From Flavobacterium sp. LHD-85 (GTDB taxonomy: Bacteria; Bacteroidota; Bacteroidia; Flavobacteriales; Flavobacteriaceae), in NCBI RefSeq assembly GCF_030929595.1, contig NZ_JAVFVR010000011.1, forward strand, positions 62,001 to 126,000: 64,000 nt of DNA, read 5' to 3'. Positions within the stretch are counted from its first letter, which is position 1, and each line of letters starts with the position of its first letter. This document shows positions 45,540-53,323 of the stretch, one piece after another. Under the pieces are notes generated by a model that was not told where the DNA came from, did not search any database, and saw only the letters and a list, made by a program, of their open reading frames with translations. Both the position numbers and the translations under genes were made by a program.

Positions 45540-45905
45540 GACCTTCTTATATCGATTTAATCAGTTAATACCTCTAAAAACAAATGGTTTGGTTGTCCTG
45601 TAGAGTTGACCTTACTGGATTCAAACCGCTCCTCAACACTGTAAAACATTAGACTTACAAATTTCTTATCTTTCTGTTAACAATAATTTTAGTTTTATGG
45701 AATTTGACAATGAAAATCTCGAATAAAAAATTACACCTCAAAAGACTCAAAAATGCTTTATAATGAAGGAATGGATATAACTTGTACTCTCAATTTTGCT
45801 TGAAATTCAGTAAGGCATTTTTATTTGTAATCTTTTATTATAATTTTACCCAACTATCACAAAGGACTAACCGCTAGTTAGAATTCAATAAAAAGTCAAA
45901 AAAAC

Positions 45906-47516
45906 ATGAAATCAATTCAATCAATCACTTTTATTTTATTATTTATAACACAATTGGGTTTTACGCAAAGTAAGAAAGAAAAATTAGAACAGCTTTTTGA
46001 ATTTTACAATCAACAAAATCTATTTAACGGTTCTGTTTTTATTTCTGAAAAAGGAGAAACTTTACTAAATAAAGGTTATGGATTATCAAATGTCACTTTA
46101 AAAAAGGAAAATAACGCTAACAGTATTTTTCAAATATATTCCATTACAAAAACTTTTACAGCAACGGTAATTTTAAAATTAGTAGAAGAAAAAAAACTTT
46201 CATTACAGGATAAACTTTCAAAGTTCTATCCGGATTATCCTGATGCAAATACTATTTCAATTGAAAGTTTGCTAACCCATACCTCTGGAATTTATGAATA
46301 TACTAGAGGCAATGATATGAAAGACCAAACAGAAAAATCATTTGTTGAATTTCAAAAAACTAAACCTTTGGATTTTCCTGCTGGAACTGATTGGAGTTAT
46401 TCTAACTCAGGATATTATTTTCTAGGCTATATAATTGAAAAAGTTACTGGAATAAGTTACGAAAAAGCAGTTGAAAAATACATATTTAAACCATTGAAAA
46501 TGAAGCAAAGTGGTTTTGCTTTTAAAAATCTGAAAAGTGAAAATAAAGCAACGGGGTATGAGATTTTTTCTGAAAAAGAACAAAAACCATCGATTGTTTA
46601 TGATCCGCCTATGCCTTTTGCTGCTGGTGGAATATACTCAACTGTTGAAGATTTAAATAAATATTATAATGGACTAAAAAATTACAAGATTATCTCCAAA
46701 GAAAGTTTAGAAAAAGCATATACACCTTTCAAAAACAATTATGGCTATGGCTGGATTATAAGGCCGATGTTTAAAAAAATGACAGTTGGCCATAGTGGTT
46801 ATGCAGCAGGTTTTTGCAGCAATTTTGTTCAAATTCCCGAAGATGATATCTGCATTATACTACTTACAAATACAGAAAGAGGTTTAGACACTGCCACTTA
46901 TGCTATTATAAAAACTTTGTATAATTTATATAATAAAGATTATAAAATTCCAATTGTCGCCAACATGAGCTCAGAAACTTTAAAGCAATATCTGGGAACT
47001 TATCAAGTAGAAAACAATTTTGTAATTTACCTTACCCTTGAAAACAATAAATTAAAATTGCAAAGTGGAAATGGGCCCACAACTATTCTATTTCCTGTAA
47101 AAGAAAATTTGTTTTACGCTGAAGAATTAATGGGTGATGTAGTTTTTGAAAGAAACGAGACTTCACAAATAGAGTCATTAAATTTTCATGTAGGAAATCA
47201 ACTAAAAAAAGCAAAAAAAATATTTCCTTCTTGGGGAATTGCAGGAAGTGCAACAGAAAATGGCTGGGAAGGTCCTGATGCAAAACTTGTTGAAACTGAA
47301 ACAAAAGGAATTTGGACAATTAAAAATATGACTCTAAAAACAGGAGAGTTTAAATTTCGTTTTAATGACGATTGGACTTTAAATTTTGGAAAAGATACGA
47401 GCGACGGAATAATGCCAAAAGGAGATAATATAGAAATTTTAACAGGTGTTTATGATATTATTTTGGACATAACAGATTACGAAAAACCAAAATACAAAAT
47501 TTTCAAGAAAAGTTAA
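45906..47516 (+). CDS. Exported serine hydrolase (class C beta-lactamase fold) with SusE-like C-terminal domain
   Basis: 536 residues. Signal peptide (1-20). The beta-lactamase/DD-peptidase fold spans about 25-345: nucleophile Ser79 and Lys82 in YSITK, Tyr165-Ser-Asn in SYSNSG, and His296-Ser-Gly in GHSGYAAG (the third motif). A linker domain (350-435) is followed by a C-terminal module (about 441-536, SWGIAGSATENGWEGPDAKL, WTIKNMTLKTGEFKFRFND, DIILDITDYEKPKYKI) that resembles the starch-binding domains of SusE/SusF. The fold covers esterases, D-amino-peptidases and beta-lactamases; substrate unknown. The glycan-binding-like tail suggests that it acts on or near a polysaccharide. Confidence 0.85.
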   Translation: MKSIQSITFILLFITQLGFTQSKKEKLEQLFEFYNQQNLFNGSVFISEKGETLLNKGYGLSNVTLKKENNANSIFQIYSITKTFTATVILKLVEEKKLSLQDKLSKFYPDYPDANTISIESLLTHTSGIYEYTRGNDMKDQTEKSFVEFQKTKPLDFPAGTDWSYSNSGYYFLGYIIEKVTGISYEKAVEKYIFKPLKMKQSGFAFKNLKSENKATGYEIFSEKEQKPSIVYDPPMPFAAGGIYSTVEDLNKYYNGLKNYKIISKESLEKAYTPFKNNYGYGWIIRPMFKKMTVGHSGYAAGFCSNFVQIPEDDICIILLTNTERGLDTATYAIIKTLYNLYNKDYKIPIVANMSSETLKQYLGTYQVENNFVIYLTLENNKLKLQSGNGPTTILFPVKENLFYAEELMGDVVFERNETSQIESLNFHVGNQLKKAKKIFPSWGIAGSATENGWEGPDAKLVETETKGIWTIKNMTLKTGEFKFRFNDDWTLNFGKDTSDGIMPKGDNIEILTGVYDIILDITDYEKPKYKIFKKS

Positions 47517-47624
47517 AAAACAACCTACAACAGCTAAGGGATTCCTTGCCGTGAGTAGCACGAACATTAAACCTCTACGATACATACAAACCACTTCTTG
47601 ATAAAACCTAAAATAATTATCTTA

Positions 47625-47738
47625 CAAATTCACTTGAAACCAGGCTAATTTCTTTAAATCATTCATAAAATGGTTTGTAAATTGTTCAGTAAGGGTCACA
47701 AAAGCCAAATGGCGCCAATTTAAGACAATTGGCGCCAT
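47625..47738 (+). repeat. Dispersed repeat family B, copy 7 (short variant with GGCGCC hairpin)
   Basis: TTTCTTTAAATCATTCATAA block, GGGTCAC, then AAATGGCGCCAATT/AATTGGCGCCATTT (47705-47738). In reverse it reads TLTEQFTNHFMNDLKKLAWF. It lies after the serine hydrolase and could terminate it. Confidence 0.7.
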
Positions 47739-47839
47739 TTCTTTATTGTTTTTAATCAAGCTATTAACCTATCTAGTGTGCATTTTCTATAGAGAAATCA
47801 GAACTAAAAATAAAACCAAGCGGCCAATGCGATACCATG

Positions 47840-47866
47840 AATTGTGCAAGCGATACTTGCACAATT
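47840..47866. repeat. Perfect inverted repeat (hairpin)
   Basis: AATTGTGCAAG (47840-47850) and CTTGCACAATT (47856-47866) with a 5-base loop. No T-run; it stands alone between repeat B copy 7 and a coding remnant. Role unknown. Confidence 0.5.
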
Positions 47867-47884
47867 GAAAAATCAGTGCAAGGC

Positions 47885-48001
47885 TTAGAAAGGTTCTGCC
47901 GTATCTTCTATTTCAAAAAGAAAACCTCTGCTTTCAGGAGAATAACTTGTCGAATCAGCATTGAATTGCCAATGATTTTTTAATGCAACAATTGGGTTGG
48001 A
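47885..48001 (-). pseudogene. Possible C-terminal coding remnant
   Basis: A 38-codon frame without start reads NPIVALKNHWQFNADSTSYS, then PESRGFLFEIEDTAEPF and a stop. The composition looks like real protein end and not like random A/T-rich DNA, but no family was recognised. It may be the tail of a gene lost next to the family A repeat. Confidence 0.3.
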
Positions 48002-48043
48002 CTATCAGTTCTCAAAAGAAGAAACAGGGCGTCATAGCGGCCC

Positions 48044-48120
48044 TAGCCCCGATAGCAGTGAAAATCCTTTTGTGTCGGGGTTTGGCACAAAAGAATGAAA
48101 CGTATAGCGGGAAGAGCTCC
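48044..48120 (+). repeat. Dispersed repeat family A, copy 4
   Basis: TAGCCCCGATAGCAGTGAAA to GAGCTCC. The inner stem CTTTTGTGTCG (48067-48077) with TGGCACAAAAG (48083-48093) keeps pairing through U-A and G-U pairs where copy 2 has C-G pairs. Confidence 0.75.
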
Positions 48121-48243
48121 TAAAAAACATTTAAGCATGCCTACGCTAATTTAAATAGCATTTCAATAGCTCCAATCTTCGATTACTGCTTGCTGCTTAA
48201 TCAGGCAAAAAAACAATTAACTCCAGTTTTTAATTTCCTATAT

Positions 48244-49338
48244 CTATTTGGAAAGATTCAATTCGTTTTTAAAGAAACTTTCAATTTCAAAAAATAGATG
48301 GCAGCTATTCGGCATTAATGATTTTCCTTCGGTGTCAAGTAATAGAAATTCTGGAGCGTAATCAGTATAATAATTTTCTGCGACGGTCTTTTTACTGTTT
48401 GGAAGTCCTGACAAATTATACCAAGTCATTTTTTCTTCTTCAACTGCTTGTTTCCATTTTTGAAAATCAGTGTCAATACTTAAATAAACGATGCTGACTT
48501 TATCTCCATATCGCTGTTCTATATTTTTTGCAAATTTGACCTCATACCTGCACGACTCGCAATCACTTGACCAGAAAACAACTAGAACGTATTTTTTGCC
48601 ATTTAAAACCGATTTAAAATCATATGCAACCCCATTCACATCAAACCAATTAAAGCTTGTTGCAAATTCACCTTTTTGCAGCATTTTTATTTTACTTAGG
48701 TATTTTTTTATGGCAGCATAACTTTTCGAATGTTTCAATTCATCAGAAAATAATTCGATCATGCTAGCGATATCATCCGTTTGCAAACTTCCTCTTTGAA
48801 AATAAACGGCCTGCAATACACTGTAACTATCAGGATGTTTTTTAATAAAATCTTTATTTACATAGTGATAATTTAAATCATGTATATTCAACCAACTGTA
48901 CAACTTGTGCTCTTTCAAACCTATAGAGGAAACTTGAACATAAGGCATTCCAAGCCACTCGGGATAGGTACAACTGAGTTTTATATCCTCGTTTCCAACT
49001 AAAAACTCTCCATCATAGCCATACTCCTCAGAAAGCGCTGCGTCTTTGACTGCAAGATCAGTTATTTCTTCATTATTTTTTAACAGCACAATAGTTGTCA
49101 TTCTTGTTTCCGGTACAGAAAAATGATACTCAAATTTCCCTCCTATAGCCTTTATGGTATCAATTGTCTCGACAGAATCTCCAAATTCTGCATAGCCTGT
49201 CATTTTTATTACGACATGATCAAAATAATTTTTAATTGGGGAAAGATCGGCCGTTATTTTTCCCTCTCTCTTTGCAAACGACTTAAAAGAAAAAAAAGGC
49301 AATATTAAAATTAGTATTACTATATTTTTAATTTTCAT
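48244..49338 (-). CDS. TlpA-type thioredoxin-fold exported protein
   Basis: 364 residues. Signal peptide (1-22), an N-terminal beta-rich domain (about 25-125) like the DUF4369 module found before Bacteroidota TlpA domains, a helical middle, then a thioredoxin fold (about 225-360) with the redox motif C260-E-S-C263 in FWSSDCESCRYEVK and the cis-proline region YAPEFLLLD. It should reduce or shuffle disulphides in the periplasm. The partner protein is not evident; the Cys-rich secreted proteins nearby are candidates. Confidence 0.88.
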   Translation of the reverse strand: MKIKNIVILILILPFFSFKSFAKREGKITADLSPIKNYFDHVVIKMTGYAEFGDSVETIDTIKAIGGKFEYHFSVPETRMTTIVLLKNNEEITDLAVKDAALSEEYGYDGEFLVGNEDIKLSCTYPEWLGMPYVQVSSIGLKEHKLYSWLNIHDLNYHYVNKDFIKKHPDSYSVLQAVYFQRGSLQTDDIASMIELFSDELKHSKSYAAIKKYLSKIKMLQKGEFATSFNWFDVNGVAYDFKSVLNGKKYVLVVFWSSDCESCRYEVKFAKNIEQRYGDKVSIVYLSIDTDFQKWKQAVEEEKMTWYNLSGLPNSKKTVAENYYTDYAPEFLLLDTEGKSLMPNSCHLFFEIESFFKNELNLSK

Positions 49339-49397
49339 AATATATTTATTGTGACAAAGTGTTAATTCAAAAACTAAAAGATTCGTAAATTTCTTAC

Positions 49398-50702
49398 TTA
49401 ATAAGTTATTAATTTACAATTTGAGCTATAATTAGCGATTCCATCTTTCCGCCAGTTAAAATGAGGAACTATATCTTTGTCCGTTTGAATACATTTAAGG
49501 TTGGGATTAAAATAGGCATGAAAATTCAGGTTTTGATTGTTTCCATTACTAATATTCAAACTCGTAAGTGAATTTGAGTTGCAATAGAGCGCATATATTT
49601 TCGGGTTTTGCGAAATATCCAAACTAACCAACTGATTGTTCGAACAAGTCAAACTGAGCAATAATGGATTTTGGCTTACATCAAGGGCAACCAACTTGTT
49701 GCTATAACAAACCAACTCGTTTAATGGCGCGTTGGCTACATTTAATTTAACTAGCTGATTTTTATAGCAGCTCAAGTACGTTAAATTTATATTTTTTGAG
49801 ACATCAAGAGAGTTCAGTTTATTTTCGTCTAAATACGCTTTATTCAAAGCAATATTTTTGCTTAAATCCAAGTTGGTCAATGGCGTATTCATACAAACTA
49901 AATAACTCAAATAAATATTATGTGTTAGATCTAACTTGTTCAATGGATTATTACTACAAGAAAAATTCGACAAATAAAGATTTGCCGAAAGATCTATATC
50001 TGTTATTTGATTTTCAGAACATCCGAATGACATCAAATTAATATTATGTGATAAATCTAATGCCTTTAACTGATTGGTATTGCAGTAAAAATTAGCTAAA
50101 ACTATATTTCTGCTTATATCTAAGGAAGTTAATTTATTTTTTCCGCATCGCAATTCACGCAAACTTATATTTTTAGAAACATCTAGTTCATCTAATTGAT
50201 TTCTATCACAACTTAAAGATGTCAATTTCACACTTTGCTTTAAATCTAATGCGGTTATCCTGTTATTTGAACAATTCAAAGATATCAGAGCTTCATTTCT
50301 GCTAATATTCAATATGGTTAATTTATTTTCTTCACAATTCAAAGTGGTTAATGCCAAATTATCAGATAAATCCAACTTGGTTAGCTTATTTTCTAAACAA
50401 ATCAGTTTTCTTAATGAAACAAAATCATTTATACCGGTTAAATCTTTTATATCACGATTTCTAAGATGAAGTTCCGTTACTTTTGCAATATCAGCAGTAA
50501 GAACTTTTCCGTCTGGTACACCATGATCATAACCAGAATCCCTTAAAGCATTTTCAAAATTAATATCAGGAATTAATGTGTATTTATTTGCGTCTTGAGC
50601 TAAGATTGTATGGAAAAAAGGCAAAATAATAAATGAGAATACAGTAAAATAAATTCGCTGTTTTTTATTTTTTTTTGATGAATAGCTATTTGTAATCAAC
50701 AC
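49398..50702 (-). CDS. Exported leucine-rich-repeat protein
   Basis: 434 residues. N-terminal membrane/signal segment (about 17-35, ending TILAQ), a short cap (YTLIPDINFENALRDSGYDH, typical before flavobacterial LRRs), then about 14-15 repeats of 21 residues of the form L-x-C-x-x-N-x-L-x-x-L-D-(L/V)-S-x-N (about 75-410). Each repeat carries Cys or Tyr-Cys at the inward position. There is no T9SS sorting domain after the last repeat, unlike many relatives, so it may remain periplasmic. Such LRR solenoids mediate protein binding. It is followed on the same strand by the TlpA gene. Confidence 0.88.
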   Translation of the reverse strand: MLITNSYSSKKNKKQRIYFTVFSFIILPFFHTILAQDANKYTLIPDINFENALRDSGYDHGVPDGKVLTADIAKVTELHLRNRDIKDLTGINDFVSLRKLICLENKLTKLDLSDNLALTTLNCEENKLTILNISRNEALISLNCSNNRITALDLKQSVKLTSLSCDRNQLDELDVSKNISLRELRCGKNKLTSLDISRNIVLANFYCNTNQLKALDLSHNINLMSFGCSENQITDIDLSANLYLSNFSCSNNPLNKLDLTHNIYLSYLVCMNTPLTNLDLSKNIALNKAYLDENKLNSLDVSKNINLTYLSCYKNQLVKLNVANAPLNELVCYSNKLVALDVSQNPLLLSLTCSNNQLVSLDISQNPKIYALYCNSNSLTSLNISNGNNQNLNFHAYFNPNLKCIQTDKDIVPHFNWRKDGIANYSSNCKLITY

Positions 50703-50740
50703 CCTCTATTTTTTAATTAGTTCTTTTTGTTTTACATCCT

Positions 50741-51187
50741 TTATTTCTTTTTTACTAAACTTAATAAATAAGAAATCCTATCCGTATAATATTTGGCATT
50801 TTTTTGATAAAAGATTCTGGCATCGGGTTTTAAAGCAGAATCATTATCCCACACAAATTTACCAGGATGCTTCACTTGAAACTCCTTCATGGTCTTTGCA
50901 AAATAATAATATGTTGTCTCTTTCCATTCCGCTTGTTTTTTTTCAAATGCTGCTCTTTCTTCTTCAGTTCTATTTCCATAAACAATTTCTAAAACAGCAT
51001 TAAAAACTTCTGTTTCCCAGAACTGAAGTTCATGATAGTATTCTTTTCTGCAATTTAACTCTTCCTTGCTATTGGCTTTAATGCATTCATTAAGTTCTTT
51101 TTCAGCGGTTGGCAAAGGATCCGTAATATTTTGGCTAAAACAAGTTGTTAATGTTAAAATAAAAAATAAAATAAATTTCGAAGTCAT
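50741..51187 (-). CDS. Small exported helical protein, LprI/DUF1311-like
   Basis: 148 residues. Signal peptide (1-18, ending CFSQ). The mature part has CIKANSKEELNCRKEYYHEL with two cysteines spaced as in LprI N-terminal-like proteins, followed by helices ending in a basic KKK. LprI of mycobacteria inhibits lysozyme; here similarity is weak, so function is uncertain. It lies just upstream of the LRR gene (38 bases). Confidence 0.6.
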   Translation of the reverse strand: MTSKFILFFILTLTTCFSQNITDPLPTAEKELNECIKANSKEELNCRKEYYHELQFWETEVFNAVLEIVYGNRTEEERAAFEKKQAEWKETTYYYFAKTMKEFQVKHPGKFVWDNDSALKPDARIFYQKNAKYYTDRISYLLSLVKKK

Positions 51188-51440
51188 TATTACAGTCAGT
51201 TTTTTTTACAAATTTTGGTTTTGCAATTATAATAAAAACGAAGTTAGGAATTTTATCAACTGACAAAGAATCACTAATTGCTTTTTCTCTTAAATTAAGT
51301 CTACTGAGATAATTGTAACCATTTGTTTTTTTGCCCAATTATACTTGATTTCTTTTTGCTATAAATTTTCCATGTGTCTATTTTTAAATAAACAATTATC
51401 TTAAAATATTTATCTACGAATTATTTTGGAATTAAATAGA

Positions 51441-51615
51441 TTTTTACATCAATCCCCAACAGGACATCTAAACCAAATTTACATAGCCAATGGAAGACAG
51501 ACACTACATATAGAAAGCTAATTTCTTTAAATCATCCAAAAATGATGTTGTAATTTGTCCTGTCCCCGTCACTCAGCCAGATGGCGCCAATTGAAGACAA
51601 TTGGCGCCATTTTTT
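51441..51615 (+). repeat. Dispersed repeat family B, copy 8
   Basis: TTTTTACATCAATCCCCAAC to GTCAC, then the hairpin ATGGCGCCAATT/AATTGGCGCCAT (51581-51610) and T-run. Nearly identical to copy 4 including the next 115 bases. Confidence 0.8.
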
Positions 51616-51732
51616 TATTTATGCTATTAAACACGCTAACTTTGAGTCATTTTTGCTATCATTTTGTTTCTTTAAAATAATAGCAAAATTGCTTGAGTGT
51701 ATATATTTATATAAAAAGCAGCACAGATAGTT

Positions 51733-51769
51733 GATTTACCATTCGATAACTTAACAGGATTCGAACACC
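51733..51769 (+). repeat. Repeat C, copy near 51.7 kb
   Basis: GATTTACCATTCGATAACTT then AACAGGATTCGAACACC. The reverse strand shows GGTGTTCGAATCCTGTTAAG, like the 3' half of a tRNA T-arm, but no full tRNA can be folded. Confidence 0.6.
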
Positions 51770-51914
51770 AATAATGAAGAAAAAAATTAATTTTGTTACC
51801 GGTTATTACTCCTTAAAAAACGAATAAAAGTAAAGAGACTTAGAAAAAATCTTAAGTTATGCTAAACATTGACTCAATTTGGAATTCATATTTCAATTTT
51901 TAATCAATAAGGAT

Positions 51915-53012
51915 CTAAGGGATTTCCCTGCAAACTTCATTTTTCAAGAAACATTTAAAATGATTCTCTGCTTTCTTCCTTTTAAAGAACGGATCGTGTA
52001 AAAGTTTTAATCCATCACTCTGAACTTTCAAAGCTTCTGCAAAATTCCCTTGAAGAGCATAAAGGCATGCTTTTGCATCGTAAAAATTTAAGTTCTTTTC
52101 CAGAGAAATCGCTTTATCAATGTAGACCATCATTTTTTTATCTTTGAAACTATCATCCAGCTCTGGACTCATTATATGAAGCCATACATAATTATTAAGG
52201 GTCGAAGGTCTATCGCCATCAAGTTCTATCGACAACTCATAAAACTCTTTCGCACGGTTCAAATCCACTGGATTCCTAAAATGGAAATTCATACCGATCA
52301 AAAACAGATAATACCCTAAAATATTATTTTCCTGAAAGTTAAAAAGATAATGACTCCTGTTACTGTCTGTCAGCTTATAGTAACATTCCATCTTATTTTC
52401 AGCATACACTTTACCGTCATTTCCATTCCAGACAATATACCCTCCATCCGCAAATAACCATCTAATGTAATTATGACTTGGAATCTCAACCATTTTCAAC
52501 GGAAGTCCCGCCATCTGCCCTATTCCAATGTAAATTTCACAATAGAGGTCACAATCAATAAATCTGCATAATTTTTCCTTTCTGTTAAGCCAATATTTCT
52601 CTCTATATTCATTTTGCCTCAGACCGGCACTTTCAAAACTAAACTGCTCTCTCATAGCACCAGTCAAAAAGTCAAAATTCCTTTTCTGACCTGTCTTGAA
52701 AAGAAAATTTTCTTCTGTCAATGTACTGTCGATAATTTTAAGTATGCTGACAGCTACCAGAGAATCTGCATTTTTTATTTCATGATATGAAAATTTGCCT
52801 TTTATCCTCTCTATTGCTTTATTAAACATTTTTTTATAGGAATCTATTTCAATGCTGTTATTTCCATAAAAAACAGTGTCCATCTTGAGCAGTTTATAAG
52901 TAGTTGTAGATTCAAAACTTACTTCATTTCCTGCCATATTATTTGCTCCAGTACTCTTGACACTGGCAAACATAAAAAGGAAAAATATAAAAGGAAATTT
53001 TAGCACTTTCAT
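51915..53012 (-). CDS. Exported transglutaminase-like protein with TPR-like C-terminus
   Basis: 365 residues. Signal peptide (1-23). A transglutaminase-like core lies at about 120-205: CRFIDCDLYCEIYIGIGQMA with candidate Cys154 or Cys158, GLPLKMVEIPSHNYIRWLF with His180, and VWNGNDG as the third position. The C-terminal 150 residues are helical with TPR character (RAKEFYELSIELDGDRPSTL, AKACLYALQGNFAEALKV), similar to SirB1-type proteins. It could be a cysteine protease or cross-linking enzyme in the periplasm. It is transcribed away from the six-gene operon that begins at 53.3 kb and contains a second transglutaminase-like gene. Confidence 0.75.
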   Translation of the reverse strand: MKVLKFPFIFFLFMFASVKSTGANNMAGNEVSFESTTTYKLLKMDTVFYGNNSIEIDSYKKMFNKAIERIKGKFSYHEIKNADSLVAVSILKIIDSTLTEENFLFKTGQKRNFDFLTGAMREQFSFESAGLRQNEYREKYWLNRKEKLCRFIDCDLYCEIYIGIGQMAGLPLKMVEIPSHNYIRWLFADGGYIVWNGNDGKVYAENKMECYYKLTDSNRSHYLFNFQENNILGYYLFLIGMNFHFRNPVDLNRAKEFYELSIELDGDRPSTLNNYVWLHIMSPELDDSFKDKKMMVYIDKAISLEKNLNFYDAKACLYALQGNFAEALKVQSDGLKLLHDPFFKRKKAENHFKCFLKNEVCREIP

Positions 53013-53286
53013 TAATCTATTTTTTCAAATATAGTCACTTTCACAATAAGTAAAAAATATCATATAGCTTATAGAGGTGCTTCGTAGCATTTTTTTTTCT
53101 TTTTTTTTATAAAATTGTCTCCATTTTTCAAAATGAGGAATCACGTAAATTAACATATTTCTTACATTTAAATCATTTTAACAAGTGTTTAATTGACATT
53201 TAATTTTAAAAAAAATAATAAAAAGACATCTAAATACATAATTTATCAAAAATTAAAGCATTAATAAAAATAATAGTCCAATATTA

Positions 53287-53294
53287 TAGATTTG
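53287..53294 (+). promoter_or_regulatory. Candidate Bacteroidota promoter -7 box of the six-gene operon
   Basis: TAGATTTG matches the TAnnTTTG consensus 30 bases before the TTG start codon of the O-antigen-ligase-like gene. No clear -33 TTTG box at the expected distance, so this is tentative. Confidence 0.4.
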
Positions 53295-53323
53295 TCCTAC
53301 AATTAACTTAAAAAAAAACAAAA

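Noticed and set aside
51733..51769. A tRNA gene at repeat C
   Set aside because: Only the T-loop and one stem arm can be seen; no anticodon or acceptor partner upstream, and the copies vary in the loop.
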